This document shows, piece by piece, positions 34,435 through 44,884 of a stretch of 64,000 nt of DNA. This DNA comes from Toxonevra muliebris (taxonomy: Eukaryota; Arthropoda; Insecta; Diptera; Pallopteridae). Positions within the stretch are counted from its first letter, which is position 1, and the number at the start of each line of letters is the position of its first letter. The translations under genes and the position numbers were made by a program. The notes under the pieces were generated by a model, which was not told the DNA's origin, ran no database searches, and saw nothing but the letters and a program-made list of their open reading frames with translations. Location of the stretch: NCBI GenBank assembly GCA_963691655.1, contig OY829326.1:56971776-57035775 (forward strand), given 5' to 3'.

Positions 34435-35358
34435 AGGAGTGCGCACGAAAAATTGGAAAGTAGAAAAATCAAAAAATCAAATAAGCTGTGAATCCAAATT
34501 ATGCGAATTTTTTTTTATTACACTTCACTTTATGTAAATTCTTTATAAAAAAAAATTAATCATAATTTTCTGTTTTTAAGGAAGTTTAGATTCTTTTCAG
34601 GTGCTCTCAATAATGTTTTTGAAAGCTGCATCTCACTTAATCTTAAATTCCATTATGTCTTTCGAAACACCTGTTATGTTCGTCAGTTTCCGCTTAATTT
34701 CCACCCAATAACGTTGCACTGGCCTCTGCTTTGGGCAGTCTGGCGGATTAGCTCCTCTAGGTAAAATAATGACATTATTGCTGATGTACCACTCCATCGC
34801 TTTTTTTCATAATGAAGTTGGATTCTTTATGCTGTAATAGAAATGGTTTTAACCATTCAGCAGTAGGTATAAATATCAGTATTGATTGACCCAGAAATTA
34901 CTTACGGCTGGCTTCTTTTACCGCAGCTGCATGTGGCATACCAAACGAGAAATTTCTTATGGAACTTGGATATTTTTTGGGTTCAGTACTTTTCTGGCAC
35001 ATTTCCAGCATTCCAATCTGAGACTTTCTAAATTTTGTACGATTTAAAATCAGCTTCCCTTTTCACTTTGCAAACAAATGATTCAGCTGCATTTTGAAAC
35101 TACTTTTCTGCCCGAAGTATTTGAATTCTTTTGAATAATGTCCTTGACACGTTTACCTCTGTCTACGTCTCCCGATTTTCATTTTCTGCCAGATCCCATC
35201 TTTCGATCAATGTTAAGATTGTCATTAAAGTTTTTTAAAACAGTGTAATAGTGGCACACTTTAACAATTTTGGCAATTTGTTGAAAAACTTTCACAATGA
35301 TTTTTTAACAAAAGTAGGAAGTAAAAAACTATGTTACAATTTTTTCGTGCGCACTCCT
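34435..35358 (-). mobile_element. Tc1/mariner-like deletion derivative with intact TIRs
   Basis: The ends are AGGAGTGCGCACGAAAAATT at 34435 and its complement ending at 35358, flanked by TA on both sides (34433-34434, 35359-35360). On the minus strand, broken frames give SFVCKVKREADFKSYKI, KKFLVWYATCSCGKRSQP, SGSINTDIY, LKPFLLQHKES and a C-terminal NPPDCPKQRPVQRYWVEIKR. In the related copy at 58150 and in the family as I recall it, that last motif reads RPIE(K)YW; here the catalytic Glu is replaced by Gln. The element is 924 bp, shorter than an autonomous relative, and carries many stops. Confidence 0.83.
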
Positions 35359-35539
35359 TAATTGCTTTATAAGAGTAATTCAAAAACAACGAACCCATTC
35401 AGCGTAATACATCTTGTGGAGGCTTTGTTAATCTCACAGAATTGAGGTACACTTAAGCAAAAATATTTCTCAAAATTTTGAGTTTTTGATTAGTCACAAA
35501 GTGTAAAAAGCGCAGTCGTTTTTTTTTTTTTTGTAGTAT
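35359..35539. other. Short unassigned spacer
   Basis: AT-rich sequence ending in a T run, between two mobile elements. Nothing else seen. Confidence 0.5.
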
Positions 35540-35550
35540 ATGGTATTCAT

Positions 35551-35996
35551 GTACCATATACGACCTCGATAGTCTAGTGGATAGTGCAGTAGACCTTCAT
35601 CCAGAAGGTTGCGGGTTCGATTCCCGTCTTGGTCTGGTGGTTAATTCTCATAAACTTCTTATATTCACTATCAATAGGAAGTGGATGGGAATTATAAGAA
35701 TGTGTACAAGTACACACCTTGGTTGGTAATGGAAAAACCACCGAGCTGATAAAAAATTGCCACACAGCCGTTCGGAATCGGCGTTAAACTGTAGATCCTA
35801 CCATCGCCACTGTGGTCTAGTGGCAGAGTGCCCGACTCTTGTTTCTGGAGACCCGAGTTCGATTCTCGGCTTGGGTATGTTTCTTATCTATCTTTCTTTC
35901 TCTCTTCCTTTCTTTCTTTCTTGGGGCTTTGGTACAATAGATCTTATAGGTCGCAGTGCCTGACTTTCGAGTCGTCCTTCCTTCAGATAATAATAA
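35551..35996 (+). mobile_element. Composite SINE with two different tRNA-like heads
   Basis: The first head has A box TAGTCTAGTGG (35570-35580) and B box GGTTCGATTCC (35614-35624), with a body that matches the SINE at 17408-17687 (TTGGTAATGG, AAAAATTGCCACAC, CGTTCGGAATCGGCGTTAAA, CTGTAG). At about 35805 a second, distinct tRNA-like head begins: A box TGGTCTAGTGG (35813-35823) and B-box variant AGTTCGATTCT (35856-35866). It is followed by a (CTTT)n-rich stretch and a tail with AATAATAAATGG. One 11-bp duplication, ATGGTATTCAT, flanks the whole (35540-35550 and 35997-36007), with ten bases, GTACCATATA, between it and the first head. Confidence 0.78.
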
Positions 35997-36007
35997 ATGG
36001 TATTCAT

Positions 36008-36520
36008 TAGGATTATATTTCTATGTATAGTTTTAATATAGATTTATATAAAAACTTTTTCACAAAAGAATATAAAGTATAAAAATATCACTTTTTACCT
36101 TCCGCATTTCATGGATATCGTGGTTTTTGCTTTCGTTTTTACTCTCGCTCGCTTGAACTCTTCGATACTATAATGGGCGTCAAAAATCCATTGCATGCGT
36201 GGGAGAAAGTCTACAGTTTTCAATGATAAAAATTAAGGAAAAATGCCTGAGTCAGTGACTGAGTTACTCATAAAACACTACCAAAATTAAAGAAATAAGC
36301 CCATGCAGGCAGTGGGAGATCTAGGATTCACATTTAGGGAAAGCTGTCTTTACACCAATAACTAGACCGAAAATCAATCTAAAATTCAGACTAAAAGTCA
36401 AACCAAAATTGGCACGAAAACTTATATGAAAAACTCATAACTAAAACTCAAAACAAATTCAAACCAAAATATACGTGGTCTCTCTAGAACTTCTGAATGT
36501 AAGTGTTCAAGGTTAACACG
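36008..36520. other. AT-rich DNA with a reverse-oriented minisatellite
   Basis: Within it, 36350-36475 reads as tandem units on the theme TCAGACCAAAA (GACCGAAAATC, TTCAGACTAAAAGTC, AAACCAAAATTGG). This is the reverse complement of the TTTTGGTCTGA arrays at 16661 and 49500. Otherwise no feature. Confidence 0.5.
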
Positions 36521-36524
36521 TTTA

Positions 36525-36660
36525 CACGTGTATTTTACCGAAAACACGAACCCGAACTACACGTGTAACTAAAAAACGTGCAGTTCGGTCTTCAATAACT
36601 ACAAGGGTAGTTAGCTCGTGTAGTTTAAAGTTCGTGTAACTGCACGTGAGGTAGTCTCTG
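36525..36660. repeat. Cluster of CACGTG palindromes with inverted-repeat context
   Basis: CACGTG occurs at 36535-36540, 36560-36565 and 36643-36648, with imperfect versions (ACGTGCAGTTCGG near 36586) in between. GAACTACACGTG and CGTGCAGTTCGG are near inverted copies. It looks like the end or core of a short inverted-repeat element rather than a promoter, since no gene start is supported nearby. Confidence 0.5.
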
Positions 36661-37229
36661 TTGTGACCGGGGGCTTGGCATTGCTGTGACCGACCAATCA
36701 AACAACTTCAGGAGAATCGACCGACCTGCGCAATAGTGAGGGAGTCCTTTTGAAATTGAGACCCCAAGCATCGTTCACGAGTCTCTCCACAGTAGGAAGA
36801 TAATTGCTAAAGTTTCTCACTGATCATAGACTAGAGGTACCAGGTATTCAACGGTCGTAGCCCGAAGCTTATAAAAGTTACTTACAGCAGAGGAAAACTT
36901 GGTATTCACCAAAATATCACATGCCTAAAGTAAAAATAGGAAACTATCAATTAATTTTATCTATCGACAATAAATAACTAAATGATATTGGCCAGTAAAT
37001 ATATTTTCAGTTGAATTCATTCATTCGAATGTTATTTTTCGAGCATTTATAACCAAATTTGTGTGTTTATTTCAATTTAAAAAAATAATAATAATAATAA
37101 AAAGCAAATAATATTATATCACAGCATTTTTCAAGTATCTAAAACCATATAATAAATAAAATAAAATGTCAAAATTACTTTAAAAAATATAATTTAATTT
37201 CGTTCCACGAAATCTTCACGCGGTTATTG
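36661..37229. other. No gene recognised
   Basis: A GC-richer stretch (36655-36800) passes into AT-rich sequence with (AAT)n near 37085-37100. No motif recognised. Confidence 0.45.
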
Positions 37230-38060
37230 CTCAAGTGAAGATAGTTCGATTAGAAGGGCAATTTTGCACCGAAAAGGAAAAATGTAGCAACTCTTTTTGA
37301 TAGCCAATCTGTGATCAAAGCAATAATCTCAAGAATTTCCGAATCAAAACTAGTTTATGAGTGCAAGAGGGAACTTTTTAGACTTAGACAACCCATTAAT
37401 TTAACTCTCATTTGTGTACCTGGATATTGGAACATTAGCGGAATTGAGAATGCCGTTGCTCTGGCTAGACATTGTTTTTCGCTGAACATTTCTCAGTCAG
37501 AACAGAATTTCGTTAAGAGAGATATTTTCCCATACTTCTTTCAACAATCTGACTTCAGATGGAGAGGCTTAACAGCTTGCGCCTCATCAAGAACGATGTG
37601 GCCTCAATATAAGCTCTCCAAAACTAAAGAATTCTTATCTTATTCCAGGGTAAAAATCGCACGAATCACAGCCCTTTATACGGGACACTGGGTGATTGGC
37701 TCGCATGCAGCGAGAATAGGTGTCCCTCACAATGATTTCTACCGTAGTTGTCATGACATCGAAGAGATCGAAAATTTCGAACGATACCTGTGTGACTGAC
37801 CGATTTTAGCAAGATATAAACTCAAAATCTTTGGCAAAGCTTTCCTATATAGTATAGGAGAGGCTGCTAATGTTAACCTCAGCATTCTGTTGAAGTTTTG
37901 TGATTTGACTAAATAGTTTGTGGATACCAAACACACAAGAATAGCTAGAAAGCTTCCCTTTAGACTTAACCATCGGATGAGTGGTATCAAAAAGGCGTTG
38001 TTGCGCTAATTAAGCATCTTTGGATAATCGGTGGAGCAACCCTCGCAATCTAACCATGAC
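37230..38060 (+). pseudogene. LINE RNase H domain and C-terminus relic
   Basis: The frame from 37311 to 37799 is open (162 codons from the ATG). Upstream, FDSQSVIKAI keeps the third RNase H acidic residue. ICVPGYWNISGIENAVALAR matches the usual VPGHxxIxGNExADELAR block, but the final catalytic Asp is lost. Downstream, WPQYKLSKTKEFL, ITALYTGHWVIGSHAARIGV and PHNDFYRSCHDIEE are typical of one insect LINE C-terminus, followed in another frame by RYRSKILGKAF and HTRIARKLPF, and finally GGATLAI-like sequence near 38030. The long open stretch suggests a relatively young but 5'-truncated copy. Confidence 0.78.
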
Positions 38061-41000
38061 TATGCGTAATTGTGCTTAGAACTATAAACATATTCAAATT
38101 TATTTTTAATTTAAAATCACCAAACATAAACGATTAGAATTTGAAAATTAACTCTTGATGGTTGATTTTCTAGTACTGTCGCGTATGGATATTTATATAT
38201 CAAAAAAACAATGCAATTCTCATTAATCCCTTTTGCTTCCTTCTGACGATAAATTTTACTTTCTTCCTATATTTTTTATAACACTCAAAATTTTTCAATT
38301 CAATCAGTCGTAATATGTGATTTTCATTTTACTCGCATAACTTTTTAAGTAATTATTTTTATTTGTAAATCCTGAATAATTTCCTTCATAAATTTTACAT
38401 TAATTTCTCTCAGCGTATTCCAATTAAAGTATACCGCCACTGTATTGCACTTACATATAATTCTCCTTAGTTAATTGCAACATTAACTTTTTGCATAACA
38501 AGTTTATGTACATTACGTTGTCAACACTTTAACGCAACGACGTAACGCTCAACAACGTAAAATAAAGAATGGTAACGAAGCGTTTTCAAGCAAAGTGAGC
38601 AATGTGTTCTCATTGCTTCTCCTTCGTAACCTTAACGTAAACATTTTTACATATGCAAATTCTTTTTTAAATGTTTGCGCTGGCGTTAATTTTTATCGTT
38701 GAAATAAAACCAAATCGCTCCCATCGCCGCCGCCTCACGCCACTTCCATCCACCATGCTCAGTAATTTCTTACGCTTGTGATTGCATTAAAAAGCAGTAA
38801 AATTTGAAAAACGTAGTAAAAAGTTCATATATATGTATGTACTCGTATGTAAATTTGTATAATTTATATATAAAAACAAAAGCCAAATGCAAAAACAAAA
38901 AACGCTATGATGAAAAAGTCAAGAAGAAGTGCTGCCAGCGTGTTTGGAATACATTCTCATGTATGTATGTATGCATGAACAAAAAATTTTGACAGCTGTC
39001 AATTGTATGTTCAAGTGTGCGGTAAGAAGAGCTCATTCGCTCGTTCAAGCTTTTAATAAAACTTATTTGCATGCAATTTAGTGTATGTGAACCCAAACAC
39101 AATACGTAAATACAACAAAAATACAACGATTCGAGTATGAGCACAAGTACTACACAGAAGAACAAAACGTGATTTTGCACATTGAACAAAATAAACGTAT
39201 GCAAAAACAAAAATAAAAAAAAGAACAAGTAATAAAATTGTACGATTTTGTATATTTTTAGTAAATGTCAAAAATTATGTGTTTACATTTTTTTGAATAC
39301 TCGTACGTTTAAGCTTTTTTAAGGCGTTTTACAATGCACAATTAATTTCATTTAATTGACAATTAAACAAATATGGCGCAGATGGTGTAGCAAGCTAAAT
39401 AAGTTTGCAAACATGAGTATGAATTCGGTATGAGAATTAAATCATATTAAAATAGTAAGAATATTTAATATAAATGTATTTTTAAATGCATATTAATAGT
39501 CAAGGTTGTATTTAAATGTGCAAGTGTGTCTTTGTTTTTAATATTTTTCTGCTACTTTTTGTAATTTTTATTATTATTCTTATATTTTTAAAAATTTATG
39601 ATAAGAAAATTAATAATAACACAATGGATCAAGCGTTTAACTTCAAAAAAATTTTTGGTTTTTGATGTATCTTCTCTGAAACTTCACAACCCCATTTTCT
39701 AGAACTTACAGGCCACTTTAGCATTTAGAGATATTCAGGCACAAAAAATGTTGGATAGCATATCATACTGGAAAGGTGTTTTAACAATTCGAGGCATGGA
39801 AGTTTGGCCAATATAGCACAATGGTCCTTAAGACTGAGAATTATATAGTAAGTAATTCAAGACAAGTAAACAAACGTATGGGTGCACCTTCGTACGAACT
39901 AAAGATGATCAAAGATTTTTGTGACATATTTAAGTTTTTTTTTTGCTATAAAATCTAAATTTGATACTAAATGAACAAAATTTATTAACTACTTGAATCG
40001 GGACTGAATTATCCCGCATGAAAAATGGATTCAAAATTCTTTTTTCGAAAACTTTTTGATCAAATCGCAATCAAGACAAATGGTGAAAATTACTGTAGGC
40101 CAACCACTCCTAATGCTATTTAAAAGAAAACCCGGAGCAGAACAATTTCAAATGTATTACTGATGAAGGTAGTTTGATGCCTAATCGCTGTTTTTTTTTC
40201 TCCTTAGGAAATTAGATCTGTGGAACTATTTTCAGTGATGTTTAGTGCCCAAGTAGCTTAATTTTTCGGGCGAGGAGGAGAACCGCGACTCAAAAGTCGA
40301 AGGAACCTAAATTTCCAAAGGTGTTTCCGGATTGGAAGTCGGAATCAGATAAATAAAATTACCATAACTTTTTGATTTACTACTTCGTTCAATTTAAATA
40401 ATTTTATTCAGTTCAGTTGAAAAGTCAGTATCAGAAATTTTAGAAATAAATGTTTTTTTTGTCACTACCATATCAGAAATGAACGCTTCTTCTTTATCGA
40501 AATTGCATTCCATAGAAAAAAAAAACTCAGAAAAAAAGCTTTTTTATTAGTTTAATCTCTCCTTCCGAATTAGATAAGGAGGGTCTGTATATATTGACTG
40601 GACTGGGCAATATCAATAAGAGGCTCTACTTGGCTGCGATCATCAGCTCAGTTTCAGGACTTCAACCAAAAAAAAAGAGCAGATTCTTAAACAAAGTGGA
40701 AATAACCTGAGAGGGCTACTCTAAGTGAATTGTAAATCCAGTTTAGTGAATTTTTTTTTGGTTTCAGGTGCTGTGAATGTCGCAATCATGGTAGCAGTGG
40801 TGTAGTTTTTTTTTTTTTTTGAAGAATTGGTAGATAAAAAATAACTTATTGAAAATGAAAATTGCTATATGTATTTACATTATATTGTAATATAAAACAT
40901 TCGACGAAATACTTTTATTTAAAAAATTCCCAAAAATCACTTTTTTTTAGGCGATCATACTAGATGTGCCCCTTAAGGTTGCAATCATTTTTAATTGCTG

Positions 41001-41100
41001 TAATGTCATACTTTTAGTGTAACTTCGAGAGCAATGGGATTTGTTGGTGTAAGAACAGCCTTTGTATATTTTTGACAGAACCTCATTTACATAAAGGGCT
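38061..41100. other. Intergenic or intronic AT-rich DNA
   Basis: No supported gene, terminal repeat or RNA. Frames at 38804-38992, 38905-39228 and 39053-39271 are shadows of AT-rich sequence. A short GC-rich run occurs at 38710-38760 (CGCCGCCGCC). Confidence 0.5.
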
Positions 41101-41103
41101 CCA

Positions 41104-41238
41104 CTAATTTGGACATTCTGCACAGTAGTCTGCGCACATAAAATTCACGCCATGACGATCACAGCCAAAGCTATTGCATTTGAATGCTGTTGAACATGTC
41201 AATAGATTACAATTATTCGTTAATGATTTTTGTGGAAA
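41104..41238 (-). CDS. Candidate terminal exon of a small cysteine-rich secreted peptide
   Basis: The minus strand has an open frame ending in TAG at 41104. It encodes FPQKSLTNNCNLLTCSTAFK, then CNSFGCDRHGVNFMCADYCA, then ECPN. Seven Cys fall in about 35 residues with spacing C-x4-C-x5-C-x4-C-x8-C-x3-C-x2-C. Just upstream on the same strand is a long pyrimidine tract ending CTATTGAGGCAG, a plausible 3' splice site at 41239. The frame also continues upstream (to about 41313) without an ATG, but through hydrophobic residues coded by that tract. No first exon, signal peptide or poly(A) signal was found, and I do not recognise the family. It could be chance, but seven cysteines so regularly spaced are unusual here. 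Confidence 0.35.
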   Translation of the reverse strand, partial: FPQKSLTNNCNLLTCSTAFKCNSFGCDRHGVNFMCADYCAECPN

Positions 41239-41338
41239 CTGCCTCAATAGGAAGAAAAAATAAATAAAAGAGAAGAGAACTGTCCCTTTTAGATGAACTG
41301 ATGAAATTGCCAAAAATTACCTGAATTCTGACATAATT

Positions 41339-41663
41339 TTGGAGTATTTTTTTAGGTATAAATGCGACATAGGTTTACTTTCTATGTAAAGTAAAATATC
41401 AGAATGTATACCGGAATGTAAACGATCAATGGTCTATTTTAAGTTTTCCCTTAGTGTTTTGGGTTTTTATTGGAATTGGGGTGGGAAAATTATCGACCAA
41501 ATTAATCATTTTGAAATAGTTTTTGAAATTTTGCCCATTAAATTTGATTCAAGTTTTTTGACTATTTTTTCACTTCATTTTAACAACTTACGGAATTAAT
41601 CCTTTATTTTTCATAATTTTCGAAAAAAGTAACTTAACATTTTTGAGACTGACAAAACCTAGG
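41339..41663. other. No feature recognised
   Basis: AT-rich sequence between the cysteine-rich candidate exon and a hAT-like element. Confidence 0.5.
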
Positions 41664-41671
41664 ATGTATAT

Positions 41672-42879
41672 CAGGGCCGTAGCCAGACATTTTTTTCGGG
41701 GGGGTTTTTATTCGAAGAAAATATTCATAAATAATTTTTATCAAACTGATTTTTAAATACAATAAATTAAATCGATGATACATTTGATGGACCCTACAAA
41801 ATTAAAATTTTAGAAAAAATTTTCCGAAATTGTATACCCATCATTAAGAAATTAAAAGCATTGAGCCATTATGTTAACAAGCTTTCAATTTAAGTAATTT
41901 TACTGAATGCACATGGAGCTATGAGCAGACATAGAAAAATTTTCCGATTTTTTTTTAATCTTAACCTCAAAAAAATGGTCAAAAGTGACAAAAAATTCAC
42001 AGAATAATCAAATTAAACTTTTTCAAATAAATATAAATCAATGTGCATTCTATTGAATTTTTTTTATCGTGAGGGACATAATTTCATTAACTCATTGACT
42101 GCCCACTACTGATGATGTACCCAACCTCAAAAAAATTACCAAAAATAGTAGAGGCTCATTTTTTTCAAATGATCATCATTGGGAATTTGAGCCATTGCCA
42201 ATGATAAGGAACCCGGATGAGGTTGGCTTATATTCCCTAAATTTGTGAAGTCACAGCATTGAAAGAGATCATTCTAGTAGTGGTGCTCTGAGTAATAATG
42301 CGTTAAAAAATTAATTATACTTTAAGATTGCCTCCTAAAACTGCATGGGTTTTGCTAATAAGATGGAGTTTTTGCGAAAGAATTTTTCACGTTGAACACG
42401 AATCTGAGGTCAAAAATTTCCCTTCACGTCACGATTTAGGAAAAATGGGTTTTAAACAAGTCTAACTTTACTAGGATCCGATAATTTTTTATATTTTTAT
42501 TAATTTTTAAACTTTTCAAACTGATTCAGGACAAAACTTTAAATCAAAAAGAATTACTGACCTATAGAAAAACTATGAATGCAGGAGTGCTCAGTATCAC
42601 CTTCTCTTTTTGAATCCGTAGTCAAACCTCATGTCGAAGAAAATAAATCGGATTTGATCGCATAGTGTAACTAAGATTTCAAATTTATTTATTATATTTG
42701 ACTTTTTAGAAAAAAAAAAACCGATGGAAGTAAAAATATCGTTAAATAGATTTTATATTGACTTTTTTTCCACCCATTGGCAATTAATCTCAAAAATTAG
42801 AATAAAGTTTCCACATTTCGGGGGGGGGGGCGGGGGGAGGGGTCAGAACCCCCAAAACCTCCCCCTAAATACGGCCTTG
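41672..42879. mobile_element. hAT-like element, family with CAGGGCCGTAGCC end, copy A
   Basis: It starts CAGGGCCGTAGCCAGAC and ends CTAAATACGGCCTTG, giving short inverted ends (CAGGGCCGTA against CAAGGCCGTA). ATGTATAT flanks it at 41664-41671 and 42880-42887, a perfect 8-bp hAT-type duplication. G-rich tracts near both ends are characteristic of the family. Copy B at 53321-54362 aligns with it along most of its length. No transposase is recognisable, so both are non-autonomous. Confidence 0.88.
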
Positions 42880-42887
42880 ATGTATAT

Positions 42888-44520
42888 AAATATGTTGCCA
42901 TTTCCAAATTACTCATAACTACCCAAAAACTCAATCCTGAATTCAATCATTACGTTCGAGGTTTCATCCAAAATTACATGGTCACTTCATTCAAAAAACT
43001 TTCTAAACCTCAAGAGTAAAGTAAAAATACAAGTAAATCAAAAATTCTTGAATGAAATTAAAAAACCTTCTCAAAATGACACCATGTAATCACAATTAAA
43101 AGGTGCAGTTTTTGGTTATTCAATTTAGTTTTTATCAATGTAATTTAATCAATTTAATTAAAAAGGTTTTTTTTATTATTATTTTTTGTGCTGCTTTCTG
43201 ACAGCTAAAACAAAAGGATAAAAAATATGTTCACCGCTTGCTCAAGCACACTGGTTTTCAGTTTCTTTTTGGTGGGTTTTATTTTATTTTTTGAGGAAGT
43301 ATGAGTTGCCAACGAACATAAGTAGAGATTAAGCAGTGTGACAGTGCACTTAATTAATCTTGTCCAGATTTGACAACTAGCAGTAGTAGCAGTAACAGGG
43401 TGAATTTAAATTTAATTAAATTGACATGCGGTATTTGTCATATGAAAACGTAGAATAAGCAGAAAGAGAAGAAGTTTTAGGAAGATTTTCCTTTTAAAGA
43501 TATATTTTTAGTATGAGTAAATACTAAATGAAAAATCATCTCTGTGTATTAAAATTCTAAGTTTCTGGGAGTTTAGTTTGAGCAGTATTTTGAGTGGACT
43601 AACAAAAATCCACTAAATTGGTGGTATTTTATTAGTCTTTTGGAAAAACTAAAGTTGATAGACGATTTGTATCATATTAATATAACAATGTTTCAGTTGA
43701 ATCTTCAAGAAAAACGGTAAAAAGTAAATTTGATGTTTGGCAGAAATCCCACAGCCAGAAATATGATTTATCATTTTGCATAGATTTTGATGCTAAGTCA
43801 AGCCAGTTTACGTTTCACACGTATACCTAAATGCATATTGGCATATCGATTTACTTCACCAGGGCATTGGTAACTGATCAGACGGTAACTATTAAGTGAT
43901 ATACAGAAAATTATTTACGAAATATAATTACTCAACAATTGGTTTGTTACGCGCTGGATTACTTGAATCTAAATAAAACTAAACTTTATTCTATATCCGA
44001 CTATTGAGAACGAGTAGTGTTGATTCGATACTTTTACTCATTACTTGTATCGAATAAAAGTATCGAGCTACCGAAAATATCGGGAAAAAAGTATCGAATA
44101 TGTACTTGTAAATCCATTTCATTGATTTCAAATGATCTAGATTTGCAAAATATTGATCACCGCGAAATATGTTTTCCAGAAAGGTAGAACTTAAATTTGT
44201 TAAAGTTAAGTTCAATACATGTACTTTTAAATAATATATAGTTTTCATAAAAAACTTTAGTAGTTTAACTAGAAAAAATTCTTATTTTTTCGAGTCACAA
44301 CTCGGGATTTGAATTTTATAATTTGTGACATACATAAATACTGCTAAATAATGAAATACCAGCTCATATTGCAAGCACCAAAAAAAAATTGAAAAAACCA
44401 AAACACAAAACTTCTCCCTCTAATTAAACAAAGACAACAGCAAAAAGAAACAAATAATTTCAATTACGCATTGCTTTTTTGAGAGTAAATTGGAGGCAGT
44501 TATGGCTCCATAGAACAAAA
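42888..44520. other. No gene recognised; possible repeat near 44015-44110
   Basis: Mostly AT-rich sequence. At 44015-44110 the word GTATCGAAT or GATTCGATAC recurs four times in both orientations together with CTTTTACTC, suggesting the end of an unidentified inverted-repeat element. Confidence 0.4.
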
Positions 44521-44884
44521 TTTTTGTACAAATAAATTTGTACGTGATACGCCTTCTATTTATTATATATTCTTTGCTATGGGCGTTGTGATACAATAGC
44601 TAATGCTTGCTCCGTATTTAACTCAATTTGCAATACGATTGACCTTAATCAAAGTAGGGCCGTATTTAAGTCAAAACTATTGGAGATTCTATAGGTTTCT
44701 TACTTTTGTGAATTTTGTTATACTTATTATTATTGCTTATATACTTTTAATTTTAATTTTTTTCCTTTATTTTAGTTTAAGTTTATAACTATTTTAATTG
44801 TTTCTGTTTTATTGAATATTTCCTAATTTATGTAAACTGTCTGAGAGATTTTAATGGATAGATGAATAAATAAATAAATAAATT
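44521..44884 (+). mobile_element. Possible LINE 3' UTR ending in (AATA)n
   Basis: A stretch ending in GATAGATG followed by five AATA units (44865-44884) resembles the 3' end of insect LINEs with short A-rich tandem tails. No coding motif or target duplication was found, so this is only a suggestion. Confidence 0.3.
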
